From Burkholderiaceae bacterium DAT-1 (lineage in GTDB: Bacteria > Pseudomonadota > Gammaproteobacteria > Burkholderiales > Chitinimonadaceae), in contig JAHRBI010000006.1 in NCBI GenBank assembly GCA_019084025.1, forward strand, positions 186,001 through 250,000: a stretch of 64,000 nt of DNA, in the 5' to 3' direction. The notes beneath the pieces were generated by a model. The model was not told the origin of the DNA, did not search any database, and saw only the letters and a list, made by a program, of their open reading frames with translations. Shown piece by piece: positions 18,526-28,075 of the stretch. A program made the translations under genes and the position numbers. Position 1 is the first letter of the stretch; each line of letters opens with the position of its first letter.

Positions 18526-20613
18526 TTATTCGCCTGACGTTTTACCGAGTTGATTCCACAGAAAGCGATATTCCATTGCGGCGATATCGGCAAATTGTGC
18601 AGCGCCATCGGCGCCGGCATGACCGCCTTCCTGATTCTCGAACAACCAGACGTTCTTCACGCCCATTGCCAGCATCCGGGCCACCATTTTGCGCGCATGG
18701 CCGGGATGTACCCGATCATCACGTGTGGAGGTTGAAAATAGCACCGATGGATAACGCACACCCTTTTTGACCAGGTGATAGGGTGAAAACGTGCTGATAT
18801 AGGCCCACTGTGCCGGATCATCCGGGTTGCCGTATTCGTCCATCCACGATGCCCCTGCGAACAGCTTGTTGTACCGCTTCATGTCCAGCAGCGGTACATG
18901 GCTCAGAATGGCACCAAACAAATCCGGGCGTTGCGTCAACATCACGCCCATGAGTAAGCCGCCGTTACTGTAGCCCTCAATGGCCAGATATCGAGGGGAA
19001 GTGATTTTTCGCTTTATCAGGTCTTCCGCAATGGCGATAAAGTCATCGTAAGATCGCTGTCGATTCTCCCTGACCGCCGTTGCATGCCATTCCGGGCCAT
19101 ACTCGCCACCTCCGCGAATATTAGCCAGTACATAGACTCCACCTTTCGCCATCCACTCTTTGCCATTGCTGGAGGAGTAGAACGGGCGCTGACTGGACTC
19201 AAAACCGCCATAGCCATACATGAGTACGCGATTTTTGCCATCCAGTCGGATATCTTTTCGCTTCACGATGAAATAAGGCACCCGCGTGCCATCTTTGGAA
19301 ACGGCAAACTGCTGCGCAACATCCAGACCACTTGCATCAAATCGTGCTTTATCTTGTTTCAGGAGCTCGCGCTCATCGCTGCCGGCCCGCCCAAGGGAAA
19401 TGGATGAGGGCGTCAAAAAGTCGTTGTACTTCAGGAAGTATTCGTTCGAGCCCTCTGGATCAATTGCCGCAAAACTGGTCGAACCAAAACCCGGCACCTC
19501 AACAGGATGCGCCATCCAGCGCCCCTCAACCTTGCGCCATTCATAGGCAACGTTATGCACGTTTTCTAGTGCATTGACGATGATATAGTCACGGGTGATG
19601 GTATAACCATCCAGCGATCCACCCGTCCTTGGCTCGAACAAGGCGGTAAAAGCTGGCTGTCCAGATTGCAGGGCCGCAAAGTCGCCAATCAGCAAACTGC
19701 CACCCTTCCAGATTCGTCCACTGACTTCCCAGTCAGATCGCAAACTGATCAGGACTTCCTTTCCCAGAAAGTCCACTTCGGCGTCCCCGGGTATCGCCAC
19801 CCGTATCAGCTTGCCGTGCTCGCGTACCCACGTTTCATTCTTATAGAAACTGACGATCCGGCTAAACACCTGATGCCGTATACCCTGGCGATCGCTGACA
19901 TGGGCAGATACACCCAGATCCTCCTTTTCGCCACTGAATACGGTTTCAGCGATGTCGACCGGTGTACCACGTTTCCACAGCTTTACCACTCGCGGATAGC
20001 CCGATTGCGTACTGTCTTCCGCACCGGTCGCACGCGAAATCAGGACTGTATCGCGATCCAGCCAGCTAATGCCTTGCTTGGCTTCTGGCAGTACAAATCC
20101 ATCCTTCACAAACTGGCGCGTAGCGAGATCGTATTCCCGCACGACACTGGCATCTCCCCCGCCGCGCGTAAAGGTCAGTAGACAACGGTCGTGCTCAGGC
20201 TTGCGGCAAATTGCGCCTCCCCAACTCCAGCGCTCGCCTTCATCTTTTGCCAGCTGATCTACATCTAGCATCGTCTCCCAGACAGGTTCTGCTTTGCGGT
20301 ATTCATCGAGCGTCGTGCGGCGCCATACGCCACGGGTATGCACGGCATCGGTGTAGAAATGGTAAAAATAGGTGCCAATCTTGCTGACGTGCGGGATATG
20401 GTCGGTGGCCGTCATGATGTCCATGACTTCCTTGCGGGTCGATTCGAACAGCGGATCGGCGTGCGTCATAGCAAGGGTTCGCGCATTTTGCCCGGCAACC
20501 CACTCGGTTGCTTTGGCACCGTGCACTTCTTCCAGCCAGAGATAGGGGTCAAGTTCTGCCGCAGCGACTCCGAACGCAGCGCAAATCAGCGCTGCCATAT
20601 GCATACATTTCAA
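18526..20613 (-). CDS. Exported prolyl oligopeptidase-family serine peptidase (S9A)
   Basis: A protein of about 695 aa: an N-terminal seven-bladed propeller (from LDPYLWLEEVHG) and a C-terminal alpha/beta-hydrolase domain. The nucleophile is in IEGYSNGG, the Asp in STRDDRVHPGH and the His in EGGHAGA. The best start is TTG 20611-20613, with AGGAG (20620-20624) 6 nt upstream, giving a short basic n-region and a hydrophobic signal ending VAAAE. An ATG six codons closer to the signal has poor spacing. The enzyme cleaves Pro-containing peptides, probably in the periplasm. Its linkage to nagA suggests release of amino acids from O-glycosylated, Pro-rich glycopeptides. Confidence 0.88.
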   Translation of the reverse strand: MKCMHMAALICAAFGVAAAELDPYLWLEEVHGAKATEWVAGQNARTLAMTHADPLFESTRKEVMDIMTATDHIPHVSKIGTYFYHFYTDAVHTRGVWRRTTLDEYRKAEPVWETMLDVDQLAKDEGERWSWGGAICRKPEHDRCLLTFTRGGGDASVVREYDLATRQFVKDGFVLPEAKQGISWLDRDTVLISRATGAEDSTQSGYPRVVKLWKRGTPVDIAETVFSGEKEDLGVSAHVSDRQGIRHQVFSRIVSFYKNETWVREHGKLIRVAIPGDAEVDFLGKEVLISLRSDWEVSGRIWKGGSLLIGDFAALQSGQPAFTALFEPRTGGSLDGYTITRDYIIVNALENVHNVAYEWRKVEGRWMAHPVEVPGFGSTSFAAIDPEGSNEYFLKYNDFLTPSSISLGRAGSDERELLKQDKARFDASGLDVAQQFAVSKDGTRVPYFIVKRKDIRLDGKNRVLMYGYGGFESSQRPFYSSSNGKEWMAKGGVYVLANIRGGGEYGPEWHATAVRENRQRSYDDFIAIAEDLIKRKITSPRYLAIEGYSNGGLLMGVMLTQRPDLFGAILSHVPLLDMKRYNKLFAGASWMDEYGNPDDPAQWAYISTFSPYHLVKKGVRYPSVLFSTSTRDDRVHPGHARKMVARMLAMGVKNVWLFENQEGGHAGADGAAQFADIAAMEYRFLWNQLGKTSGE

Positions 20614-20706
20614 TTGTCTCTCCTGATATGTTCTTGTGCTTGCGATCGCTCCAGCGCAAGCTGCAGGAAAAATACAGCAAATCACAATGAAAAGACAATA
20701 TCTTAT

Positions 20707-20726
20707 TTTCGTTTAATTTCTTTTTC
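20707..20726 (+). promoter_or_regulatory. Candidate AgaR-like operator of the peptidase-nagA unit
   Basis: TTTCGTTTAATTTC followed by a T-rich run matches the AgaR core I recall from E. coli (TTTCRTTTYRYTTTY) at most positions. It lies about 95 nt upstream of the peptidase start. The similar CTTTCGTTTCATTGC lies before agaS. Confidence 0.45.
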
Positions 20727-20743
20727 ATAACCTATATTCGCAA

Positions 20744-20768
20744 AAATGCCCTCGCATGGAGGGCATTT
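20744..20768 (-). terminator. Terminator of the DUF885 gene
   Basis: AAATGCCCTC-GCATG-GAGGGCATTT is a 10-bp stem just after the DUF885 stop. On the minus strand it ends in a T-run (TTTTTG). It shows that the DUF885 gene and the peptidase-nagA pair are separate transcripts. Confidence 0.85.
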
Positions 20769-20788
20769 GCAAACGCTCTACTCCGTTA

Positions 20789-22540
20789 TCAGCGCTTTGG
20801 ATAAGGGGACTTGCCTTTATCCTTGATAAACCGTTCGATACGCGCTTCTAGTACAGGCAGAGGTACCGACCCAAGTTGCAGCACAGTATCGTGGAAATTG
20901 CGCAGATCAAACTTGTCTCCCAGCGCCTGCTCGGCATGACGTCGTACCTTGAACATGGTCATTTCGCCTAAATAGTACGACAGCGCCTGCCCCGGCCAGG
21001 AAATGTAACGATCGACTTCAGTCTCAATTTCGTGATCGGACAAGGCAGTGTTATCACGCAAATAAGCCTGCGCCTGCTCGCGCGTCCAGCCCATCGCGTG
21101 AATCCCCGTATCCACCACGAGGCGTGCCGCGCGCCAAGCCTGATAACTCAGCATGCCAAATACTTCGTAAGGCGTGTCGTACATCCCCATTTCTACGCCA
21201 AGGCGCTCGCAATAGAGCGCCCAGCCTTCACCATATGCCGATATGTAGGCTCCCCGGAAGGCGGGAAACGACTTCTGCTCCATAGCGATCGGCATCTGAA
21301 ATGCGTGACCCGGCGCAGATTCATGAAGCGTTAAGGCCGGCAGGCTATACAGTGCTCGGGAAGGCAAATTCCATGTATTCACCAGATACTCACCCGGTCC
21401 ACCCCGTCCGGAGGTATAGAACGGTGCTTGATCGGCCGGGACGGGATAGATACCGAAGCGCATTCTCGGCAGGTATCCAAAGTACCGATACGCCTTGGCG
21501 TCGAACTTCTTTGCAATCCAGGCCGCCTGCTTCAATAGCTCGTCGGGCGTCTTGGCATAGAACTGCTGATCCGTTCGCAAAAACTGCAAAAACTGCGGCA
21601 AGTCACCTTCGAATCCGGCCTTGCGCATGGTTTCATGCATTTCGTTACGGATGCTGGCCATTTCGGCAAGCCCTGTCTGGTGGATGGACTCGGGCGAAAG
21701 ATCCAAGGTCGTGAACTCACGAATCTTGGAACGGTAGTAGGTCATACCCTCTGGCAGGTCACGTGCGCCCAATGTCTCACGGGTATGAGGGATATATTCA
21801 TCACGTACAAAGGTCAGCAGTTTGCGATACGCAGGTAAAACCGTTGCCTGAATCACATGCTCCGCCTCGTCCCGCAGAGCCTGCTTGCGCGCCGGTGAAA
21901 TGGTACCCGGCAGTTGCTTGAACGGCTTAAAGAATGCGGTTTCCTTAGGGTCGCTGATATCAATCAGTGCCAGAATGGACACCTCGCGCCCCTGCAGCGT
22001 CACCCGCGCCGGCGTGAAGCCGCGAGCAAGGCCCGCACGCATATTCACCATTTGCTCATCAAAATATCGGGGAATATCACGCAACTCGGCAAGGTACTGC
22101 ATCACCCGCTTTTCACTGACAAAGGGATACTTTGCCTCGTCTGCGGGCTGACTCCAGAACGCCGTGTCGGCATTCAGCGGCATTTCATAATCTTTAAACC
22201 GGATCTGTTCGATCAGCACCTGCAATTGATAGCGATAAATCTGATAATTGGTTTGTGCTTCTGGCGTTAACTGATGCACATCGATGCGATCGAGTTTGCG
22301 CATCACCGCCTGCCAGTATGTCAGTGCCTTTTTCTGGCTTGCTGCATTCACGCGGGGAAGCCCGCTCTCCTGATCACCCCGATTTTCCGGATCATCACTC
22401 AGCGCACTGGACTGCCGCCACTTCCATTCCTGTTCGTAAATGCGGCGAAAGTTCGCGTCCTCTCCAGCTTCATGTTTTGCTGCCTGCGCTGTACTCACCA
22501 GTACGAGTAAGCCTATCGCCAGTAATTGACTGGATTTCAT
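20789..22540 (-). CDS. Exported DUF885-family peptidase
   Basis: A protein of about 583 aa with a signal peptide (MKSSQLLAIGLLVLVSTAQA). The DUF885 family has a metallopeptidase-like motif, seen here as LTLHESAPGHAFQ, with a downstream Glu in YGEGWALYCERL. Members are regarded as zinc carboxypeptidase/dipeptidase-like enzymes. I chose the ATG at 22540 because GCGGA lies 6 nt upstream; the ATG two codons earlier has no spacer. It lies next to the S9 peptidase of the amino-sugar locus and may complete peptide breakdown, but it has its own terminator. Confidence 0.85.
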   Translation of the reverse strand: MKSSQLLAIGLLVLVSTAQAAKHEAGEDANFRRIYEQEWKWRQSSALSDDPENRGDQESGLPRVNAASQKKALTYWQAVMRKLDRIDVHQLTPEAQTNYQIYRYQLQVLIEQIRFKDYEMPLNADTAFWSQPADEAKYPFVSEKRVMQYLAELRDIPRYFDEQMVNMRAGLARGFTPARVTLQGREVSILALIDISDPKETAFFKPFKQLPGTISPARKQALRDEAEHVIQATVLPAYRKLLTFVRDEYIPHTRETLGARDLPEGMTYYRSKIREFTTLDLSPESIHQTGLAEMASIRNEMHETMRKAGFEGDLPQFLQFLRTDQQFYAKTPDELLKQAAWIAKKFDAKAYRYFGYLPRMRFGIYPVPADQAPFYTSGRGGPGEYLVNTWNLPSRALYSLPALTLHESAPGHAFQMPIAMEQKSFPAFRGAYISAYGEGWALYCERLGVEMGMYDTPYEVFGMLSYQAWRAARLVVDTGIHAMGWTREQAQAYLRDNTALSDHEIETEVDRYISWPGQALSYYLGEMTMFKVRRHAEQALGDKFDLRNFHDTVLQLGSVPLPVLEARIERFIKDKGKSPYPKR

Positions 22541-22652
22541 CTGCATTCCGCATGGTCATAGACAATCATTCATCCTGAACCATAGAAGGATAAAAACGCA
22601 AGTGACAGAAATGCACGAATGACCTGCACACCTGCCACTCCGTCTCCCTGCA

Positions 22653-25508
22653 TCAGGCGCTTACCGACTGCGCGAGCACCTTGGCCAGATACTGACCCGT
22701 GTGACTACGTGGATTGGCCGCAACCTCTTCAGGCGTACCGGTGGCGATGATCTCCCCGCCTCCCGCGCCACCTTCCGGACCCAAGTCGATCAACCAGTCT
22801 GCAGTTTTGATCACATCGAGATTGTGCTCGATCACCACTACAGTGTTGCCATGCTCGCGCAGGCGATGCAGCACCTTCAATAAAAGATCGATATCCTGGA
22901 AATGCAGACCGGTGGTGGGCTCATCCAGAATGTAGAGTGTTTTGCCGGTGTCGCGCTTGGACAATTCCAGTGACAGCTTCACCCGCTGCGCCTCGCCGCC
23001 CGACAAAGTGGTGGCATTCTGCCCGAGGCGTATGTAGCTCAGACCTACATCCATCATGGTTTGCAGCTTGCGCGCAATGGTGGGCACGGCGGAGAAAAAT
23101 TCCAGCGCATTCTCAACCGTCATATCGAGCACTTCGGTGATGCTCTTGCCCTTGTACTGCACTTCCAGCGTTTCACGGTTGTAGCGTTTGCCGTGGCAAA
23201 CATCGCAAGGCACATACACATCGGGCAGGAAGTGCATTTCCACCTTGATCACGCCATCGCCCTGACAGGCTTCACAGCGTCCACCCTTCACATTGAAGGA
23301 GAAACGGCCGGGTCCGTAGCCACGCTCGCGCGCCATCGGTACACCTGCAAACAGCTCGCGGATCGGCGTAAACAAGCCGGTGTAGGTGGCGGGATTGGAA
23401 CGCGGGGTGCGGCCAATCGGACTTTGATCGACATTAATGACCTTATCGAAATGCTCCAGCCCGACGATTTGTTTGTACGGAGCCGGTTCCTGCGTCGCGC
23501 CATTAATGGCACGGGCAGCCGCTGCATAGAGCGTATCGTTGATCAGCGTCGATTTGCCGGAGCCAGACACCCCCGTGACACACACCAGCATCCCAAGCGG
23601 CAGTGCCAGATTGACATGCTTGAGATTATTGCCATGCGCACCCTTGAGCATCAGCCAGCGATCCGCTTCCGGGGCGCGGCGTTTGGCCGGTACGGTGATG
23701 GTACGTTGACCGGATAGATATTGTCCGGTGACCGAATCGGGGTTCGCCATCACTTCTTCGGGCGTACCGATGGCCATCACCTGACCGCCATGCTCGCCCG
23801 CACCCGGCCCCATGTCGACCAGACAATCAGCTGCACGAATCGCATCTTCGTCGTGTTCGACGACAATCACCGAGTTGCCTAGATCACGCAGACGCATCAG
23901 TGTCGCCAGCAGGCGATCGTTATCGCGCTGATGCAGCCCGATAGAGGGCTCATCCAGCACATACATCACGCCTGTCAGCCCCGAGCCGATCTGCGATGCG
24001 AGACGAATGCGCTGCGCCTCGCCACCAGACAGCGTATCAGCCGAGCGATCCAGACTCAGGTAATCTAGTCCGACATTGACAAGAAAACCCAGTCGTTCAC
24101 TGATTTCCTTGACGATTTTCTCGGCGATCTGCGCTTTGTTGCCGGTCAGGGTCAGCTCATTGAAGAAGCGACTGCTATCCCGCAGGGCGAGCTGGCTGAG
24201 ATCATGCACATTGCAGCCGCCCACCTTCACATGCCGTGCTTCCAGCCTCAGCCGCGCACCATGGCAACCCGGACAGGCCTGATTGTTGACATAGCGGGAC
24301 AACTCTTCGCGCACCGACATCGAATCAGTTTCACGGTAGCGACGCTCCAGATTGTTCACGATGCCTTCGAAAGCATGCTCGCGCTCGAACTTGGTGCCGC
24401 GCTCGTTGATGTAGGTAAAGCGCACCTGATCCTTCCCTGATCCATACAGCACGATATGCTGGACTTTCTCGGGCAGATCGTCCCATGCCGTATCGACATC
24501 GAAGCGGTAATGCGCGGCCAGATTGGCAATCATCTGAAAATAGAACTGATTACGTCGATCCCATCCCTTTACGGCACCAGCAGCCAGACTCAGCTCCGGC
24601 TGGGTCACCACCCGCTTGGGATCGAAAAACTGGATAGCCCCCAGTCCGTCACACTTCGGACAGGCGCCCATCGGATTGTTAAACGAGAACAGGCGCGGTT
24701 CGAGTTCGGGCAAGCTATAACTGCAGATCGGGCAGGCAAACTTGGCGGAAAACCAGTGCTCCTTGCCTGTATCCATTTCTACTGCAATGGCACGCCCATC
24801 TGCATGGCGAAGCGCAGTTTCGAATGACTCGGCCAGACGCTGCTGCAAGTCACTACGGACTTTTAGGCGATCGACCACCACTTCAATCGTATGTTTCTTG
24901 TTCTTTTCCAGCTTGGGCACGCTGTCGAGGTCATACACCTCGCCATCGACGCGAACCCGCACAAAGCCCTGTGCGCGCAGCTCATCAAAAAGCTCGACGT
25001 TTTCGCCCTTCTTGCCAATCAGCACAGGTGCCAGCACCATCAGTTTGGTGTCTTCCGGCAGCGATAGCACGTGATCCACCATCTGGCTGACTGTCTGCGA
25101 CTCCAGCGCCTGACCATGCTCCGGACAATATGGCGTACCGACACGCGCAAATAGCAGACGCAGATAATCATGGATTTCGGTAACCGTGCCGACCGTCGAG
25201 CGCGGATTATGGCTCGTTGCCTTCTGTTCGATAGAAATCGCCGGACTCAGACCTTCTATCAGATCGACATCGGGCTTTTCCATCAGCTGCAGAAACTGGC
25301 GCGCATAGGCTGACAGCGATTCCACATAGCGTCGCTGGCCTTCGGCGTACAGCGTATCAAACGCCAGCGAGGATTTGCCCGAACCGGACAAGCCAGTGAT
25401 GACAATCAGCTTATGGCGCGGCAGATCGAGACTGATGTTCTTGAGATTGTGTGTACGTGCACCGCGAATGCGGATGACATTGTTCGGGTCGATCGGTCTG
25501 TAGGTCAT
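22653..25508 (-). CDS. uvrA: Excinuclease ABC subunit A
   Basis: A 951-aa protein, close to the usual UvrA length. It has two ABC modules with Walker A motifs GLSGSGKSS and GVSGSGKST, signatures [14 protein letters not shown] and [14 protein letters not shown], and both zinc-binding segments (CPIC...CPKC and CEAC...CDVC). UvrA with UvrB recognises bulky DNA lesions in nucleotide excision repair. The divergent MFS gene and nearby ssb reproduce a neighbourhood I recall as common in betaproteobacteria. No CTGT-N8-ACAG LexA box was seen upstream, but a different palindrome is present. Confidence 0.98.
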   Translation of the reverse strand: MTYRPIDPNNVIRIRGARTHNLKNISLDLPRHKLIVITGLSGSGKSSLAFDTLYAEGQRRYVESLSAYARQFLQLMEKPDVDLIEGLSPAISIEQKATSHNPRSTVGTVTEIHDYLRLLFARVGTPYCPEHGQALESQTVSQMVDHVLSLPEDTKLMVLAPVLIGKKGENVELFDELRAQGFVRVRVDGEVYDLDSVPKLEKNKKHTIEVVVDRLKVRSDLQQRLAESFETALRHADGRAIAVEMDTGKEHWFSAKFACPICSYSLPELEPRLFSFNNPMGACPKCDGLGAIQFFDPKRVVTQPELSLAAGAVKGWDRRNQFYFQMIANLAAHYRFDVDTAWDDLPEKVQHIVLYGSGKDQVRFTYINERGTKFEREHAFEGIVNNLERRYRETDSMSVREELSRYVNNQACPGCHGARLRLEARHVKVGGCNVHDLSQLALRDSSRFFNELTLTGNKAQIAEKIVKEISERLGFLVNVGLDYLSLDRSADTLSGGEAQRIRLASQIGSGLTGVMYVLDEPSIGLHQRDNDRLLATLMRLRDLGNSVIVVEHDEDAIRAADCLVDMGPGAGEHGGQVMAIGTPEEVMANPDSVTGQYLSGQRTITVPAKRRAPEADRWLMLKGAHGNNLKHVNLALPLGMLVCVTGVSGSGKSTLINDTLYAAAARAINGATQEPAPYKQIVGLEHFDKVINVDQSPIGRTPRSNPATYTGLFTPIRELFAGVPMARERGYGPGRFSFNVKGGRCEACQGDGVIKVEMHFLPDVYVPCDVCHGKRYNRETLEVQYKGKSITEVLDMTVENALEFFSAVPTIARKLQTMMDVGLSYIRLGQNATTLSGGEAQRVKLSLELSKRDTGKTLYILDEPTTGLHFQDIDLLLKVLHRLREHGNTVVVIEHNLDVIKTADWLIDLGPEGGAGGGEIIATGTPEEVAANPRSHTGQYLAKVLAQSVSA

Positions 25509-25591
25509 GGTCTGGGCTTTGCGAGTGAAGCGTCGGATCGTGAACGCGGATGATAGCTGGTTGGATTGTAAACTGATATGCCATTCAATGG

Positions 25592-25603
25592 GAACGATCG
25601 TTC
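25592..25603. promoter_or_regulatory. GAACGATCGTTC palindrome between uvrA and MFS gene
   Basis: A perfect 12-bp palindrome 84 nt upstream of the uvrA start. It fits GAAC-N4-GTTC, the LexA box of Gram-positive bacteria, rather than the usual proteobacterial box. It might equally belong to another regulator. Confidence 0.35.
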
Positions 25604-25722
25604 ACCAGATATATCGAATACTACAACTTTGCGTGGATATTTAAAGACTTCTGCTCGTCAGAATCCGGACAAATCACTAAAATGGCGGGTCTTTTGCACG
25701 CAAGACCACACAACCATCATCC

Positions 25723-27081
25723 ATGAATGCCCTCGAACTTCGCGCCAGCCTGAGCCTGGCAGGCCTGTATGGCCTGCGCATGCTGGGCTTATTTCTCATC
25801 TTGCCGGTTTTTGCGCTTTACGCTCAGAAGCTGGGCGGTGGAGAAAATCACAGCATGATTGGGCTTGCATTAGGTGCCTACGGTGCAACCCAAGCGTTAC
25901 TGCAATTGCCGTTTGGCATGCTCTCGGATCGTATCGGCCGCAAAAAGGTCATCTATATCGGACTTGCGCTGTTTGCTGCAGGCAGCTTTGTTGCCGGTCA
26001 TGCGGATACGGTCACCGGCGTCATGATTGGCCGGATCATTCAGGGCTCTGGCGCGATCTCCGCAGCCATTACGGCCTTGCTCGCCGATTTAACACGTGAG
26101 GAGCATCGCACCCGGGCAATGGCCATGATCGGCGGGACGATTGGCGTCACCTTCGCCATTTCACTCGTCGCAGGCCCGCTACTTGCCCATTGGATTGGTC
26201 TGACAGGCATATTCGACCTGACGGGCGTGCTGGCTGTTCTGGCCATTATTGGGACATGGCGCATCATTCCCGATCCGTCACGCAGTACTTTTCACTCAGA
26301 TGCAGAAGCCAACCCAAAACGATTGCCGCACGTATTGAGAGATCCGCAACTTCAGCGGCTCAACTATGGCGTATTCGCCTTGCATGCAGCCCAGATGGCT
26401 TTGTTTGCATCGATGCCACTGGTGCTCGAACGAGCGGGATTTGCACGCGACAATCACTGGCAGGTATATCTGCCCGTCATGGTCATCGGCTTTGTGCTGA
26501 TGATTCCTGCAGTCATCATTGGCGAGACGCGCAACAAACTAAAGCAGGTTTTTCTAGCAGCCGTGACGGTGATGCTGATTGCCCAGCTTGGCATGTCCAC
26601 CGGACTCGATACGCAGCTGCAGATTTATGGGTGGCTGGGTCTCTACTTCCTCGCTTTCAATATCCTTGAAGCAACTCAACCCAGCCTGATTTCCAAACTG
26701 GCGCCCGCTGAAGCCAAAGGCACAGCGATGGGTGTTTACAACACCACGCAATCACTCGGCATGGCCGTAGGAGGTGCATCCGGAGGCTGGCTATACCATC
26801 ACGGCGGTGCGCCAGTGGTGTATGCCTTCTGCGCGATCCTCATCGGGATCTGGCTCATCGTCACCTTCGGCTTGCGCCCGCCTCTGCCTGTGCGTACTCT
26901 GATGTTCCATCTCGACGACGAGGTGCTGGCAGATGCAAGTGATTTGGCACGGCAATTATCGCAACTGGAAGGCGTCAAGGAAGCCAGTGTGATCAGGGAA
27001 GAAGGCGTAGCCATGCTAAAAGTGCTGCGCGATGGCTGGGACGAAGCCACTGGTCGTCAGCTGATGAGGCTACCTGCGTGA
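25723..27081 (+). CDS. MFS transporter, YajR-like, with C-terminal cytoplasmic domain
   Basis: A 452-aa protein with 12 predicted membrane segments in the first about 385 residues. The loop 2-3 motif reads GMLSDRIGRKKVIYIGL, a classic MFS motif A, and GRIIQGSGAIS follows. The last about 70 residues form a soluble domain like the YAM domain of YajR. The substrate is unknown; YajR is a proton-coupled drug/solute exporter type. It is divergent from uvrA and overlaps the next gene by 4 nt. Confidence 0.88.
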   Translation: MNALELRASLSLAGLYGLRMLGLFLILPVFALYAQKLGGGENHSMIGLALGAYGATQALLQLPFGMLSDRIGRKKVIYIGLALFAAGSFVAGHADTVTGVMIGRIIQGSGAISAAITALLADLTREEHRTRAMAMIGGTIGVTFAISLVAGPLLAHWIGLTGIFDLTGVLAVLAIIGTWRIIPDPSRSTFHSDAEANPKRLPHVLRDPQLQRLNYGVFALHAAQMALFASMPLVLERAGFARDNHWQVYLPVMVIGFVLMIPAVIIGETRNKLKQVFLAAVTVMLIAQLGMSTGLDTQLQIYGWLGLYFLAFNILEATQPSLISKLAPAEAKGTAMGVYNTTQSLGMAVGGASGGWLYHHGGAPVVYAFCAILIGIWLIVTFGLRPPLPVRTLMFHLDDEVLADASDLARQLSQLEGVKEASVIREEGVAMLKVLRDGWDEATGRQLMRLPA

Positions 27082-27443
27082 CACATCCCTGTATAAAGAT
27101 CGCCCCGGCACTCCTGTGCCTGGCGGCGACATGGTCCGTATCGGCGCAATCCTTGCAAGGCTTGTACCGCTACGGCGCTGAAGAGGAAAGTTTCCAGCCC
27201 TGCGGCAGCCGCAAGGTGTACTGGATCAAGGCAAACAAACGCCAGCTTGCGCCCCTGCACAAGCTGGTGAAATCCCATCGCATGCCCGGCCATCCCGGTC
27301 ATCCTCCCATTTATGTGGAGGTAACCGGCAAGCTGGGTCCGCGACTGAAAAAAGGTTGGGCTGTGGACTACGACGGGTTGCTTAAACTCGACAGGGTTGA
27401 GCGCATTTCGCAACATCCCCCGATAAGCTGTGCACCCGGCTAG
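27078..27443 (+). CDS. Small exported protein, possible NlpE-type OB fold
   Basis: A 121-aa protein with a signal peptide (MTHPCIKIAPALLCLAATWS, cut after SAQ). The core (GLYRYGAEEESFQPCGSRKVYW, then YVEVTGKLGP and a terminal ISC) resembles the OB-fold domain of NlpE-like copper/envelope stress proteins, with two conserved Cys. It overlaps the MFS stop by ATGA, so it is translationally coupled to it. The function is not established. Confidence 0.6.
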   Translation: MTHPCIKIAPALLCLAATWSVSAQSLQGLYRYGAEEESFQPCGSRKVYWIKANKRQLAPLHKLVKSHRMPGHPGHPPIYVEVTGKLGPRLKKGWAVDYDGLLKLDRVERISQHPPISCAPG

Positions 27444-27490
27444 TCAGACCAATATATATTATATAGACGCTATTTTTGGAGTCCAACGAC

Positions 27491-28009
27491 ATGGCATCAT
27501 TGAACAAAGTCCTGCTGATCGGCAACCTCGGTCGCGATCCCGAAATCCGCTACATGCCCAACGGTGATGCAGTGGCTAACTTCTCGATTGCAACCAGTGA
27601 AACCTGGAAAGACAAGTCCAGCGGCCAGCGCCAGGAAAAAACCGAGTGGCACAATGTGGTGGCCTATCGCCGCACTGCTGAAATCGTCGGCCAGTACCTG
27701 AAAAAGGGCAGTACGGTTTACATCGAAGGCAAGCTGCAAACCCGCAAGTGGCAGGACAAGAACACCGGCCAGGATCGCTACACCACCGAAATCATTTGCG
27801 ATGATCTGAAGATGATGGGTGGCCGCGGTGGTCAGGGCGGCGGTGGTGGTGCAGAGTACGATCAATCCGCTCCGGCACAAAGCTATGGCGGCGGCCAGCA
27901 ACAGTCCTATGGCGCGCCAGCGGCTGCCCCCCAATCTGCACCAATGCAGCGCCCGGCAGCTCAACCTGCCAAGTCGTTTGATGACTTTGAGGACGATATT
28001 CCGTTCTGA
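27491..28009 (+). CDS. ssb: Single-stranded DNA-binding protein
   Basis: A 172-aa protein with an N-terminal OB fold ([21 protein letters not shown]... [16 protein letters not shown]... [11 protein letters not shown]), a Gly/Gln-rich linker, and the acidic tip DDFEDDIPF that binds SSB partners. The start ATG 27491 has GGAG 9 nt upstream. It is essential for replication, recombination and repair. Confidence 0.97.
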   Translation: MASLNKVLLIGNLGRDPEIRYMPNGDAVANFSIATSETWKDKSSGQRQEKTEWHNVVAYRRTAEIVGQYLKKGSTVYIEGKLQTRKWQDKNTGQDRYTTEIICDDLKMMGGRGGQGGGGGAEYDQSAPAQSYGGGQQQSYGAPAAAPQSAPMQRPAAQPAKSFDDFEDDIPF

Positions 28010-28039
28010 GCCTCACGTTTCAAGGCAGCCTCAAATAAA

Positions 28040-28063
28040 AAACACCCTCTCCGGAGGGTGTTT
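28040..28063. terminator. Bidirectional terminator between ssb and DUF3617-like gene
   Basis: AAACACCCTC-TCCG-GAGGGTGTTT is a perfect 10-bp stem with A and T residues on either side, serving the two convergent genes. Confidence 0.85.
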
Positions 28064-28075
28064 GTCTGTCAGCTA

